64,000 nt of DNA from Lachnospiraceae bacterium (GCA_910576335.1 CAJTIU010000018.1:1-64000); one strand, 5' to 3'. Shown: positions 8,705 through 16,347, counted from the first letter of the stretch. Numbers and translations: made by a program. Notes: generated by a model from the sequence alone, not told the origin.

Positions 8705-8744
8705 TTTGGGGACGGGGTATTTTTAAAAATACCCCGTCCCCAAA
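8705..8744. repeat. Family B palindromic repeat, perfect
   Basis: A perfect 40-base palindrome, TTTGGGGACGGGGTATTTTT followed by its exact complement. It lies 6 bases after the mutarotase stop and could end or stabilise the operon's transcript, although no T-tract follows. Other copies are at 9658, 53661, 58379 and 59433. Confidence 0.85.
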
Positions 8745-8761
8745 CAACAGGGGGAAGAACA

Positions 8762-9586
8762 ATGAATTTATTTACGCCGGCTGAAGTGGCCAAAAATTAT
8801 ATTGCAGCAGGAAAGGGAAAGGTCAGAACACCGGTTCCGAAGATGTTTCTTCTGGCAGTTCTGGCAGGAGTTTTTATCGCGATGGGAGGAATCGGGGCAA
8901 CAACGGCAGCGGTATCAGTTCCGCTTCCGTCTGTCGGAAAGCTTGTAGGCGCGTGTGTATTTCCGGGTGGACTTACGATGGTCCTTCTTGCGGGAAGTGA
9001 GCTTTTTACGGGGAACTGTCTGCTTACAATCCCGCTTCTGGAAAAAGAAATTACAGCAGCCGGGATGGCAAAAAACTGGGTGGTTGTGTATCTTGGGAAT
9101 TTTGCGGGGAGTCTTCTTGCGGCGGCAGGCGTAGTTTTTTCCCACCAGGTCAGTCTTTTTAACAATGGCATGGCCGTGTCCGTTATTTCCACGGCGGCAG
9201 GAAAGTGTTCCCTTCCCTTTGGGGATGCGCTGATCAAAGGGATTCTGTGTAATTTCCTTGTATGCATTGCGGTATGGATTTCCTTTGCGGCAAAGGATGC
9301 GGCAGGAAAGATTGCAGGCTTGTTTTTCCCGATTATGATCTTCGTGCTGAGCGGTTTTGAACACAGTATTGCAAATATGTATTATATAGCAGCAGGCCTT
9401 TTCGCTAAAAATATTCCGGTCTATGCCCAGGCTGCAGCAGAGGCCGGAATTGATACAGGCTCTCTTACCTGGGGGAATTTTCTTGTGGTAAATCTTCTTC
9501 CGGTTACGATTGGGAATATTATTGGCGGAGCCGTATGTGTGGGTTCTGCTTACTGGTTTATTTACTTGAAAAAAACAGAGAAATAA
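8762..9586 (+). CDS. Formate/nitrite transporter (FNT) family channel
   Basis: Integral membrane channel of 274 residues in the FocA/NirC/HSC fold, expected to be a pentamer carrying a small monovalent anion (formate, nitrite, hydrosulfide or similar). Family marks are the N-terminal FTPAEVAKNYIAAGKGK, the pore loop GSELFTGN (about 80), NFLVCIAVW (about 165) and GFEHSIANMYYI (about 200). Six hydrophobic spans are evident. An AGGGGGAAG ribosome binding site precedes the ATG. It appears to be its own unit. The anion cannot be assigned. Confidence 0.88.
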   Translation: MNLFTPAEVAKNYIAAGKGKVRTPVPKMFLLAVLAGVFIAMGGIGATTAAVSVPLPSVGKLVGACVFPGGLTMVLLAGSELFTGNCLLTIPLLEKEITAAGMAKNWVVVYLGNFAGSLLAAAGVVFSHQVSLFNNGMAVSVISTAAGKCSLPFGDALIKGILCNFLVCIAVWISFAAKDAAGKIAGLFFPIMIFVLSGFEHSIANMYYIAAGLFAKNIPVYAQAAAEAGIDTGSLTWGNFLVVNLLPVTIGNIIGGAVCVGSAYWFIYLKKTEK

Positions 9587-9590
9587 CCCG

Positions 9591-9656
9591 GGCTACCAGC
9601 TGTTTTTGGATTTTGAAGAAAAGACAGTGGAAGTAAAGCAGTATGATAAGCTATAA
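9591..9656 (+). pseudogene. Possible 3' remnant of an unidentified gene
   Basis: After the FNT stop an open stretch reads GYQLFLDFEEKTVEVKQYDK then Leu and a stop at 9654-9656. It looks like the C-terminal tail of a real protein, but no start or domain remains. It is cut off 1 base before a family B palindrome. This is a weak call that rests only on protein-like composition. Confidence 0.25.
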
Positions 9657-9657
9657 G

Positions 9658-9695
9658 TTGGGGACGGGGCATTTTTAAAAATGCCCCGTCCCCAA
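9658..9695. repeat. Family B palindromic repeat, perfect, overlapping the Uma2 3' end
   Basis: A perfect 38-base palindrome (TTGGGGACGGGGCATTTTT and its complement). The minus-strand Uma2 gene ends inside it: its last codons Leu-Gly-Thr-Gly-His-Phe and the stop come from the repeat. Confidence 0.85.
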
Positions 9696-10232
9696 TAAAT
9701 CAGAGATTCTGATAGTCAGACCATCGAAAATGTAAACTACTATTTCGTCATCGAAAGAAAACAAATTTGAATCTTCTTCACCTTCAAAGATATAAGTCTG
9801 TATCGCTTTCTTCATTGGATTCACTATCCAGTATTCCCGAACACCAGCAGTACGATATTTGAACAGTTTAACGGAGTAATCCATCCGGGTGCTGCCAGGG
9901 GAAACGATTTCGATAATCCAATCTGGGGCGCCCTTACACCCCTTTCCATCAATTTTGCCTGTATCGCAGACGATAGAGATATCGGGCTCTACCCAAATCT
10001 TATCGTTTGCATTCAGATTGACTGCAAATGGGGAAGGGTAAACTTTGCAGCTGCCATTTTTTGACTTAATATATCTATGGACTGCAGCGGAAATCTCCAT
10101 AACTAATTCTTGATGGAATGGATTTGGCGGAGCCATGGCATACAGCTTTCCGTCGATCAGCTCCGCGCGCTGTCCTTCGGGAAGGTTCCAGTAGTCTTCT
10201 GATGTATAAATGCGTTCCTGTGGCATTGGCAT
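9675..10232 (-). CDS. Uma2 family protein (DUF820, restriction-endonuclease-like fold)
   Basis: A 185-residue protein of the Uma2/DUF820 family, a PD-(D/E)XK-like fold of unproven function, common in cyanobacteria and Firmicutes. Visible features are the N-terminal YTSEDYWNLPEGQRAELIDGKLY, the acidic VEPDISIVCD (about 92-101), and APDWIIEIVSPGSTRMDYSVKLFKY with its Glu and Lys. The CDS is preceded on its strand by a GGAGG-like site. Its C-terminus LLGTGHF is supplied by a family B palindrome, so the native end was probably altered by that repeat. It stands alone beside the tRNA operon. Confidence 0.85.
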   Translation of the reverse strand: MPMPQERIYTSEDYWNLPEGQRAELIDGKLYAMAPPNPFHQELVMEISAAVHRYIKSKNGSCKVYPSPFAVNLNANDKIWVEPDISIVCDTGKIDGKGCKGAPDWIIEIVSPGSTRMDYSVKLFKYRTAGVREYWIVNPMKKAIQTYIFEGEEDSNLFSFDDEIVVYIFDGLTIRISDLLGTGHF

Positions 10233-10313
10233 GGTGAAAGCCTCCTTGTGGTTAAGAATTTAATATGATGCCGGAACAAAACAGCAAACAACATGTTGTA
10301 GTCCTATAGTCCT

Positions 10314-10344
10314 ATAAAAATACCCTCTGCTTTGGCAGAGGGTA
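10314..10344 (-). terminator. Rho-independent terminator of the tRNA operon
   Basis: The hairpin TACCCTCTGC-tttg-GCAGAGGGTA at 10321-10344 is followed, on the minus strand, by a run of five T. It lies 26 bases beyond the last tRNA gene. Confidence 0.8.
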
Positions 10345-10370
10345 CAATCCATTGAGCCTTCTTAATTCAA

Positions 10371-10451
10371 TGCGGATGACAGGATTTGAACCTGCACGTC
10401 AAAGACACCAGATCCTAAGTCTGGCGCGTCTGCCAGTTCCGCCACATCCGC
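10371..10451 (-). tRNA. tRNA-Leu (anticodon TAG)
   Basis: An 81-base tRNA with acceptor GCGGATG/CATCCGC, discriminator A, and anticodon stem CCAGA/TCTGG around loop CTTAGGA. The T arm reads GCAGGTTCAAATCCTGT. A long variable arm is present as in class II tRNAs. CCA is not encoded. Confidence 0.95.
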
Positions 10452-10533
10452 AGATATATCCTCCTTGAATAAAGCTTGTAAAATACAAGAAATACTATCT
10501 TGGAAAATATTACCTCAAGATAGTACTTCATAC

Positions 10534-10606
10534 TGAGCGTGCGGGGATTCGAACCCCGGACAACTTGATTAAAAGTCAAGTGCTCTACCACCTGAGCTAC
10601 ACGCCC
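10534..10606 (-). tRNA. tRNA-Lys (anticodon TTT)
   Basis: A 73-base tRNA. Acceptor GGGCGTG/CACGCTC with one G-T pair, anticodon stem CTTGA/TCAAG around loop CTTTTAA, T arm CCGGGGTTCGAATCCCCG. CCA is not encoded. Confidence 0.95.
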
Positions 10607-10614
10607 ATAATTAA

Positions 10615-10686
10615 CTGGGCTAGTTGGATTCGAACCAACGAATGCAGGAGTCAAAGTCCTGTGCCTTACCGCTTGGCGATAGCCCA
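10615..10686 (-). tRNA. tRNA-Gln (anticodon TTG)
   Basis: A 72-base tRNA with acceptor TGGGCTA/TAGCCCA and the usual Gln discriminator G. The anticodon stem CAGGA/TCCTG encloses loop CTTTGAC. CCA is not encoded. Confidence 0.95.
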
Positions 10687-10699
10687 TTAATAAAAGAAA

Positions 10700-10774
10700 G
10701 GTGGGTAATGGGACTCGAACCCATGATATCCAGAACCACAATCTGGCGCGCTAACCAACTGCACCATACCCACC
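10700..10774 (-). tRNA. tRNA-His (anticodon GTG)
   Basis: A 75-base tRNA including the extra 5' G that is special to tRNA-His and pairs with discriminator C. Acceptor GTGGGTA/TACCCAC, anticodon stem CCAGA/TCTGG around loop TTGTGGT. Confidence 0.95.
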
Positions 10775-10845
10775 ATATTAACTATATATGAGCCACACTT
10801 GTCCAACTAAGCATATTCAGCTTTATTCAATTATTGTGGTTCTAA

Positions 10846-10919
10846 CGAGCCTGGGGGGATTCGAACCCTCGACCTACGGCTTAGAAGGCCGTTGCTCTAT
10901 CCAGCTGAGCTACAGACTC
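10846..10919 (-). tRNA. tRNA-Arg (anticodon TCT)
   Basis: A 74-base tRNA. Acceptor GAGTCTG/CAGGCTC with a T-G wobble, anticodon stem ACGGC/GCCGT around loop CTTCTAA, T arm CGAGGGTTCGAATCCCCC, discriminator G. Confidence 0.94.
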
Positions 10920-10992
10920 AAGCTCCATTCTCATCTTCTCTTATGTGAATCATAATGGTTCGAATGTTCCTAATTACATATCCGCATAAGAA

Positions 10993-11063
10993 AGCGGGTG
11001 ATGGGAATCGAACCCACGTATCTAGCTTGGAAGGCTAGTGTTCTACCATTGAACTACACCCGC
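10993..11063 (-). tRNA. tRNA-Gly (anticodon TCC)
   Basis: A 71-base tRNA with acceptor GCGGGTG/CACCCGC and discriminator T. The anticodon stem CTAGC/GCTAG encloses loop CTTCCAA. Confidence 0.95.
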
Positions 11064-11069
11064 ACGTTA

Positions 11070-11144
11070 TCGGGGTGACAGGATTCGAACCTGCGACCTC
11101 CTGGTCCCAAACCAGGCGCTCTAGCCAAGCTGAGCCACACCCCG
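11070..11144 (-). tRNA. tRNA-Pro (anticodon TGG)
   Basis: A 75-base tRNA, first in the operon. Acceptor CGGGGTG/CACCCCG with discriminator A, anticodon stem CCTGG/CCAGG around loop TTTGGGA. The transcribed order is Pro-Gly-Arg-His-Gln-Lys-Leu. Confidence 0.95.
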
Positions 11145-11185
11145 TTCATTTTCACTTTTTTGGTCATCTCTTTGACACAAGACAT

Positions 11186-11214
11186 ATTATATACGATGTC
11201 TATTCACTTGTCAA
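11186..11214 (-). promoter_or_regulatory. Consensus sigma-70-type promoter of the tRNA operon
   Basis: On the minus strand TTGACA (11214-11209) and TATAAT (11191-11186) are separated by exactly 17 bases. Both boxes are perfect, as expected for a strong stable-RNA promoter, and the first tRNA begins about 40 bases downstream. Confidence 0.85.
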
Positions 11215-11253
11215 CAACTTTTTTGAAAAATTTTCTAGAATTGAAATTTTAGT

Positions 11254-11280
11254 GTTACTGTGAACGGAGTGAACAGTAAC
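11254..11280. repeat. Family A palindromic repeat
   Basis: GTTACTGTgaACGGAGTgaACAGTAAC, a 27-base imperfect palindrome between the tRNA promoter and the diguanylate cyclase gene. It is the same as the copy at 52431-52457. Confidence 0.8.
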
Positions 11281-11406
11281 ATTTTGGGATATTGTAAGAG
11301 AGGGAAAATTATGTTAAAATGAAAAAGCAGAACAAGCAATCGAAAGGCTGGTAATGATATGCCGGTCTCAGACAGAATTAATTTAACAGCGAGGGTGGGA
11401 TATATC

Positions 11407-12672
11407 ATGGAAGAAAAGAGCAGCAGGCTTTTAGTGGAATATCTGAAGAGTATTCTTTATGGGCCCAGAGTGGAGGAAAGTCTTAATCTGACGGAGATTG
11501 ACGAGTCTTGCATGGAGCTTGCGCAGGGACTGAATGATCTTAGGAGTATGATGGAAGCTTTGGAAGAGTATTCGGCGGAACTTTCGAAAGGGAATTTATC
11601 TGTGAAGTTTCCTGAGATAAATAATATTCTGTGCGCGAACCTGAAGAACCTTCATTCGAACTTGAAACTTCTGGCCTGGAGAGCAAGGCAGGCGGCAAAG
11701 GGAGAGTATTCCGGGAATCCTGGCTATCTGGGAGAGCTATCTGAAGCATTTGATACTATGGTGAAGCAGGTTATGGAGCGTGAGAGGGGTCTGAAGGATG
11801 AGGCATCAAAGGCACAGAGCCATGCGGAATCTATAGAAGGATATAATGAGCTTTTGCTGGGAATGCTTAGTAAGCGTAAGGAATGGCTCCTTGTTGTGGA
11901 TACAGAAACCAAGGAGATCTTATATTGTAATAAGAAGAATAAAGACGGAACAGCTGATCAGACATTTTGCAAGACCTGTAAAAAGCGGCTTTCATTTCAG
12001 AATGAACTCCTGCACTGGAATGATGCGGAACAGTATCATGTGTGGGAGATTGATGATGTGGGTGACAAGCACTACCGTGTTACATCATTTATGGTTGAAT
12101 GGAGGGGGCGTCAGTCCGGTGTACATATTGTGGTAGATGTCACTGAGGAGAAGCAGGCAGCAAGAAGCCTGACCAGTAAGGCATATCATGATCCAGGGAC
12201 CGGAATTAAGAACCGTCTGTTTTTTGACGAATATATGGATATGATTCTGCGGGAGCATCAGGAAGCCACCTTCTGCTATTTTGATTTGGATGGACTGAAA
12301 TATGTGAATGATACCTTCGGACATATGGAAGGAGATATGTATATTCAGAATTTTGTGGAGCTGATTAAACGGAATTTCCGGACAGGCGATACATTTGCAC
12401 GAACCGGAGGAGACGAGTTCTGTCTGGTACTTACAGGCTGCATCAAGGAACTGATGGACCGGAAGATGGAGGAGATCTTAAAGGAATTCCAGATGAGTGA
12501 CTTTTCGGATTATCAGTGCAGCTTTAGCTTCGGTATTGTTGAGATACCCGGAAAGGATAATACGCTGACTCTGGATGAAATTATCCAGAGGGCGGACTCA
12601 ATTATGTATGAGTGCAAGCGTAGGAATAAGGCAAAATACCCGAAGCTGGTCAGAGATGGAGACAGCGAGTGA
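11407..12672 (+). CDS. Diguanylate cyclase (HAMP-like, PAS-like, GGDEF)
   Basis: Cytoplasmic enzyme expected to make cyclic di-GMP from two GTP. From the ATG at 11407 it has 421 residues. A HAMP/coiled-coil-like first part (about 45-135) and a PAS-like middle (about 150-240) precede a GGDEF domain (about 250-415). The active site reads RTGGDEFCLVL, with substrate residues in FDLDGLKYVNDTFGHMEGD. An RxxD inhibitory site (RTGD) lies five residues before GGDEF, so product inhibition is likely. The start at 11407 follows GAGGGTGGGA; an in-frame ATG at 11359 would add 16 residues behind a weaker site. No membrane span is seen. A terminator follows at once. Confidence 0.88.
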   Translation: MEEKSSRLLVEYLKSILYGPRVEESLNLTEIDESCMELAQGLNDLRSMMEALEEYSAELSKGNLSVKFPEINNILCANLKNLHSNLKLLAWRARQAAKGEYSGNPGYLGELSEAFDTMVKQVMERERGLKDEASKAQSHAESIEGYNELLLGMLSKRKEWLLVVDTETKEILYCNKKNKDGTADQTFCKTCKKRLSFQNELLHWNDAEQYHVWEIDDVGDKHYRVTSFMVEWRGRQSGVHIVVDVTEEKQAARSLTSKAYHDPGTGIKNRLFFDEYMDMILREHQEATFCYFDLDGLKYVNDTFGHMEGDMYIQNFVELIKRNFRTGDTFARTGGDEFCLVLTGCIKELMDRKMEEILKEFQMSDFSDYQCSFSFGIVEIPGKDNTLTLDEIIQRADSIMYECKRRNKAKYPKLVRDGDSE

Positions 12673-12673
12673 A

Positions 12674-12707
12674 AAAAGGAATGTGCCCCGGCACATTCTT
12701 TTTTTGT
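12674..12707 (+). terminator. Rho-independent terminator after the GGDEF gene
   Basis: Stem GAATGTGCC-cc-GGCACATTC followed by seven T. A-rich bases before the stem make it potentially bidirectional. Confidence 0.85.
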
Positions 12708-12877
12708 CAAAGCATGGCTCTGTTCGCTATCGAGGAGTTTTTCATCCGGAGCATGGCGATCTGGTTACTATCTACGTGTCAGGAATATAATGAACTGCCT
12801 GAAATGCTGCAATTCTCGCACTGTGTCGTGTACTTTTTTGGGGAAATGCTCTATTCTGTTCATGAAAGGAGGAGAAA

Positions 12878-13408
12878 ATGGATCAAAAGAAAACAGGGAG
12901 GTTTTTGAAGGAGCTGCGAAGGGAGAAAGGATTAACCCAGGAGCAGCTTGCAGAGCGGTTCGGTGTAACGAACCGGAGCGTATCACGATGGGAGAACGGT
13001 GTGAACATGCCGGATCTCGACTTGGTGATTGACATCGCGGATTACTTTGAGGTTAGCATTGACGAATTTTTAGATGGAGAAAGGAAGACAGATATGAAGG
13101 ATAAGAAAACAGAAGAAATGTTACGTAAGGTTGCTGATTATGAAAATCAGGAGAAGGTTATGATTTCAAGAAGGCTGTGTGGTGTTTTCCTGGCTGCAAT
13201 TGCAGCATTTTGCGTGTATGGTTACCTGGATATACGGGGACTGGCTTCTACGGGTATATATGAAAATATAGCTGATTTTTCTCTGGGACTGGTTTTCGGG
13301 GTGCTCCTTCTGGGAGCTTTATTTACCAGCAGGTATGGGGCAAAGGTACAGGCTGCGAAAAGAAGGATACTTCATAAAAGCCCAGATTGTTATACTCACG
13401 GCCGATGA
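12878..13408 (+). CDS. XRE-family helix-turn-helix regulator with membrane tail
   Basis: A 176-residue protein. The Cro/CI-type helix-turn-helix occupies about 6-62 (LKELRREKGLTQEQLAERFGVTNRSVSRWENGVNMPDLDLV); a short linker and two hydrophobic helices (about 103-122 and 135-155) follow, suggesting a membrane-anchored regulator. GAAAGGAGG precedes the ATG. The last 12 residues (SPDCYTHGR and before) do not look like the family and enter an unassigned inverted-repeat region, so the native C-terminus may be lost. The target is unknown. Confidence 0.82.
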   Translation: MDQKKTGRFLKELRREKGLTQEQLAERFGVTNRSVSRWENGVNMPDLDLVIDIADYFEVSIDEFLDGERKTDMKDKKTEEMLRKVADYENQEKVMISRRLCGVFLAAIAAFCVYGYLDIRGLASTGIYENIADFSLGLVFGVLLLGALFTSRYGAKVQAAKRRILHKSPDCYTHGR

Positions 13409-13552
13409 AATCTGCCGTGAGTATCTCGCCAGCCGCAGCCTTGCATGATTCACCGTTAATGGTGCAAGGCTGTATGAGACGGCGCTTGAAAATCATTTCC
13501 GCAATCTTCATCCCGGCGTTTTTCAGACACGTTCTGGAAAATCTGCTGTCCG

Positions 13553-14326
13553 CTAATAATGGTAAACAGTTCCTTTTTTTATAAGAAATACTGTGGTTAG
13601 GATCAGCGTTATAAGCTCTGACACGAGTACGGCTGACCAGATGCCGTCAATGCCGAGAATGAGGGGCAGTATAAGCAGGGCGGCTATCTGAAAAACAAGG
13701 GTTCTCAGAAAAGAGATGATCGCAGAGACTGCTCCGTTATTCAGTGCTGTGAAGAAGGAGGAGCCAAAAATATTAAACCCATTTACAAGGAAGGTCAGTG
13801 CATAGATGCGGAAGCCGTGACAGGTAAGTGCAAATAAGTCCCTGTCATATCCAACGAAAATAGTGGCAAGCGGCGCGGCAAGAAGCTGTGAGGCCAGCGC
13901 AAGAGCAATTCCCCATATGCCAACCAGCGTAAGGCTCATGCGCAGCATATTTTTAAGCTCCCTGTGATTCCCGGCTCCATAATTATATCCGATAATCGGA
14001 GCGCTTCCGATAGAGTATCCGATATATGTCGCTACAAATATGAAGTTTACGCACATAATTGTACCGTACGCAGCAACACCGTCCGCCCCGGCAAAGCGCA
14101 TAAGCTGGAAGTTGTATAAGGCATTCACTAAGCCAAGTGTGCTGATCCCCATTAGAAATGGCATAATAAGATTCACGGCAGCAAAAGCGGTCTTTCCTAC
14201 ATAATTGGATACGAACAATCCGTCCACAACTCCATATATGGATGTGAAAATCATCATAATAATAGAGGGCATGACAAATCTTAATAGCTTTTTATAGGTA
14301 AAATGGTCTGAAAGCTGAATTCTCAT
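13553..14326 (-). pseudogene. MATE-family efflux protein with a large in-frame internal deletion
   Basis: A 257-residue MATE protein, where about 450 is usual. The N-terminus (HFTYKKLLRFVMPSIIMMIF, then SIYGVVDGLFVSNYVGKTAF) matches the family start, and the C-terminal 215 residues match its second half (ALYNFQLMRFAG, GFNIFGSSFFTALNNG). The join falls near LMGISTLG|LVNALYNF, at about 14130, where roughly 190 residues covering the middle helices are absent. The frame is kept. A 12-helix antiporter cannot fold normally from this, so loss of transport is likely. It is transcribed with, and after, the MarR gene. Confidence 0.75.
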
Positions 14327-14378
14327 ACGAAATACTCCTTCCTATATCAAAGTGTTTCTGCATTAAAGTGTTTCTATG

Positions 14379-14816
14379 TTAAAGTGCTTCTGCGTTTTCC
14401 CGCAGCCTGGAGGCATATTTTTTGTTCAGTCGGAGAAGTTCATGTGCCTGGTCCAGGGTCATGTCTTCAAAGGATTTCTCCTCTATTTCTATAAAAGGGA
14501 GCACCTTTTCCCTTACCAGTGCCTCTCCGGCAGAGGTGAGGTGCAGATGGATACTGCGGCCGCTGCCTTTTTTCAGAGCAAGGTATCCTTCTTTTTCAAG
14601 CTTGCGCACAGAGGAATGGATGGTCTGTTTGCTTAGAAAGGTCATCTGACAGATATCCCGCTGAAGACAACCGTCCCCGATGACAGCAATGGCATAAAAG
14701 ATATCAAATGCACTGTCAGAGAGCCCGGTTTTTAATGCCATGCTGTGATAGATCTCATTTAATTCTTTATAAATCTGGTTATATTCTTTTAGTTCCTTTG
14801 TAATAGAAAAATTCAT
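14379..14816 (-). CDS. MarR-family transcriptional regulator
   Basis: A 145-residue winged-helix repressor. From the ATG at 14816 (AAAGGAG 6 bases upstream) it reads MNFSITKELKEYNQIYKELN. The wing region includes GCLQRDICQMTFLSKQTIHS and LEKEGYLALKKGSGRSIHLHLT. It is the first gene of a MarR-MATE operon and probably represses it until a small compound binds. Its promoter holds two 20-base direct repeats, good candidate operators. An in-frame ATG at 14864 lies on the repeats and lacks a binding site. Confidence 0.88.
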   Translation of the reverse strand: MNFSITKELKEYNQIYKELNEIYHSMALKTGLSDSAFDIFYAIAVIGDGCLQRDICQMTFLSKQTIHSSVRKLEKEGYLALKKGSGRSIHLHLTSAGEALVREKVLPFIEIEEKSFEDMTLDQAHELLRLNKKYASRLRENAEAL

Positions 14817-14837
14817 AGTGTGCTCCTTTTTATAATG

Positions 14838-14898
14838 AGTCTGATTTCGTACTTGTGCGTGCAAAAAGTATTATAGTCTGATTTCGTACTTGTGTCAA
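14838..14898 (-). promoter_or_regulatory. MarR-MATE promoter with two direct-repeat operators
   Basis: On the minus strand TTGACA (14898-14893) and TATAAT (14875-14870) are spaced by 17 bases. The plus-strand word AGTCTGATTTCGTACTTGTG occurs twice, at 14875-14894 and 14838-14857, 37 bases apart. The first copy fills the -35/-10 spacer; the second lies between the start of transcription and the gene. This suits repression by the adjacent MarR protein. Confidence 0.7.
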
Positions 14899-14916
14899 GT
14901 ATAAAATATTAAATGA

Positions 14917-14969
14917 TTGACATATATATCGAAGTGTGATATATTATATATAACGAGTTTCGATATATT
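14917..14969 (+). promoter_or_regulatory. PadR gene promoter with inverted repeat
   Basis: TTGACA at 14917-14922 and TATATT at 14940-14945 with a 17-base spacer. ATATATCGAA within the spacer and TTTCGATATATT downstream (about 14958-14969) form an inverted repeat around the start of transcription, a likely site for the PadR product. Confidence 0.55.
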
Positions 14970-15019
14970 GAGATGTGATGTATCGTGATGAGATATAGTC
15001 GTAGAAAGGACAGGTATTT

Positions 15020-15346
15020 ATGCAGGAGAGAATCAGAAGAGTTTATGTTCCTATGACAGAAACTGGCTTTTACATATTGTTCTGCTTACAGGAGGAGATG
15101 CACGGTTATAACATCGGACAGAGGGTAAAGGCAATGACTGGCGGGGAAGTGTCTATAAGCCCTGGAACCATGTACGGTACTTTGTCTAAGATGGAGAAGG
15201 ACGGACTGATCAGGTTCATACGGGAAGAAGAAAAGAGAAAGCTGTACAGGATTACAGAGCTGGGGCAGGAGATCCTCGGTATAGAACTTCGAAGAATTGA
15301 ACGGTTATATAAAAACAGTAAGGGGGAATATCAGAATGGAGAGTAA
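15020..15346 (+). CDS. PadR-family transcriptional regulator
   Basis: A 108-residue winged-helix regulator. The family core is clear: FYILFCLQEEMHGYNIGQRV, then SISPGTMYGTLSKMEKDGLI (recognition helix) and KRKLYRITELGQEIL. It is read divergently from the MarR operon. PadR genes of this type are usually coupled to a membrane or DUF2812 partner; here an ATG overlaps the stop (15336) but that frame ends after 16 codons inside a family C repeat, so the partner seems to have been lost. Confidence 0.88.
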   Translation: MQERIRRVYVPMTETGFYILFCLQEEMHGYNIGQRVKAMTGGEVSISPGTMYGTLSKMEKDGLIRFIREEEKRKLYRITELGQEILGIELRRIERLYKNSKGEYQNGE

Positions 15347-15350
15347 AGTT

Positions 15351-15377
15351 GTAACTGCGAAGGTACTGAGCAGTTGC
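15351..15377. repeat. Family C short repeat
   Basis: GTAACTGCGAAGGTAC, then TGAGCAGTTGC. A close match (GTGACTGCGAAGGTAC, then AGAGCAGTAC) is at 44740-44765. The ends CTGC and GCAG can pair. Confidence 0.5.
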
Positions 15378-15422
15378 AAGATGTAAATAATAGCTTTTCA
15401 CCTGTACGATTGTATAGCAAAA

Positions 15423-15465
15423 GGGTCATGCGTTTCATGTGAATATGAAATGCATGACCTTTTTT
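15423..15465 (+). terminator. Rho-independent terminator after PadR
   Basis: A long stem formed by GGTCATGCGTTTCAT and ATGAAATGCATGACC with a six-base loop, followed by six T. Confidence 0.85.
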
Positions 15466-15684
15466 GCATTTATTATGAACATTAAAAATAAGAAACTGTT
15501 CCTAAGGAACCGTCTGAAGATAGAAAACACTTATAATTAGCAGTATTCATAGAAAATGTGCAAATGCTACAAAATAAAATTTTCCGTTTGTATATGAATG
15601 ACGATGAAAAAAAAGCTAAAAAAGTTAAAATAATCTTTAGAAAAAAGTCTAATAAAAGTCTAATAAAAGTCTGGAGAAGATGAG
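15466..15684. other. AT-rich gap upstream of the amino-acid transporter
   Basis: No gene is seen. The end holds a short tandem repeat of about 11 bases (AAAAGTCTAAT, two full copies and a partial) at about 15643-15673, directly before the permease ribosome binding site. Promoter boxes are not clear. Confidence 0.4.
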
Positions 15685-16347
15685 ATGTTTAAAGTAAGTT
15701 ATTTTCTGGAGGTTCTTCCAGTCATTGCAAGTAAAGTTAATGTTACGTTTGAGCTGACATTAGCGGCAACGGTTTTTGCTTTGCTGGTCGGAGTGATTAT
15801 TGCTGTTATCGGCTACTACAGGATACCGGCACTTTACCAGTTCACAAGAGTGTATGTCTCAATTATGAGGGGAACTCCGATTGTGGCACAGCTGTATTTC
15901 TTTTATTATGGAATTGCCCTTTACAGCGCTTTTGTCCGCGATATGACGCCGTTGATTGCGGTTGCGGTGGTGATGAGTCTGAATATGGGGGCTTTTATGT
16001 CCGAGAGTATCAGGGGAGCTCTTCTTTCTGTGGATGAAGGACAGAAGGAGGCGGCCTATTCTTTGGGAATGACGAATCTGCAGTTAGTGCGCAGAATCAT
16101 TATTCCACAGGCGGTGCGTGTTGCGCTTCCGCCCTTGTTTAACGATATTATTAATCTGATTAAACAGACATCACTGGCATTTATGCTCGGCGTTCCGGAT
16201 CTTATGGGGGCGGCTAAGATCGAGGGCGCGAGAACATTCAGATATTTTGAGATCTATGCGGCAGTTATGCTTATTTACTGGGTGATCATATTTATACTTG
16301 GATTAGTACATAAGTTTTTGGAAAAGAAGTGTGCAACGATGTATTAG
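15685..16347 (+). CDS. Amino-acid ABC transporter permease (HisM/GlnP family)
   Basis: A 220-residue inner-membrane permease of a polar amino-acid importer. The family loop EAAYSLGMTNLQLVRRIIIP lies at about 132-151 and PPLFNDIINLIKQTSLAFMLG follows. Five hydrophobic segments are evident. It begins a permease, binding protein, ATPase order. GGAGAAGATGAG precedes the ATG. The ligand is unknown; the M20 amidohydrolase downstream suggests an N-acylated amino acid or small peptide. Confidence 0.9.
   Translation: MFKVSYFLEVLPVIASKVNVTFELTLAATVFALLVGVIIAVIGYYRIPALYQFTRVYVSIMRGTPIVAQLYFFYYGIALYSAFVRDMTPLIAVAVVMSLNMGAFMSESIRGALLSVDEGQKEAAYSLGMTNLQLVRRIIIPQAVRVALPPLFNDIINLIKQTSLAFMLGVPDLMGAAKIEGARTFRYFEIYAAVMLIYWVIIFILGLVHKFLEKKCATMY

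Noticed and set aside
13409-13552. A minus-strand frame reading MKIAEMIFKRRLIQPC and GEILTADFIGREYNNLGF
   Set aside because: It looks partly protein-like, but it is short, overlaps the XRE gene end and has no ribosome binding site. It may be a relic; not enough to call.
15466-15684. A riboswitch ahead of the amino-acid transporter
   Set aside because: The bases are AT-rich with simple repeats; none of the conserved cores I know (lysine, glycine, T-box, SAM) is visible.
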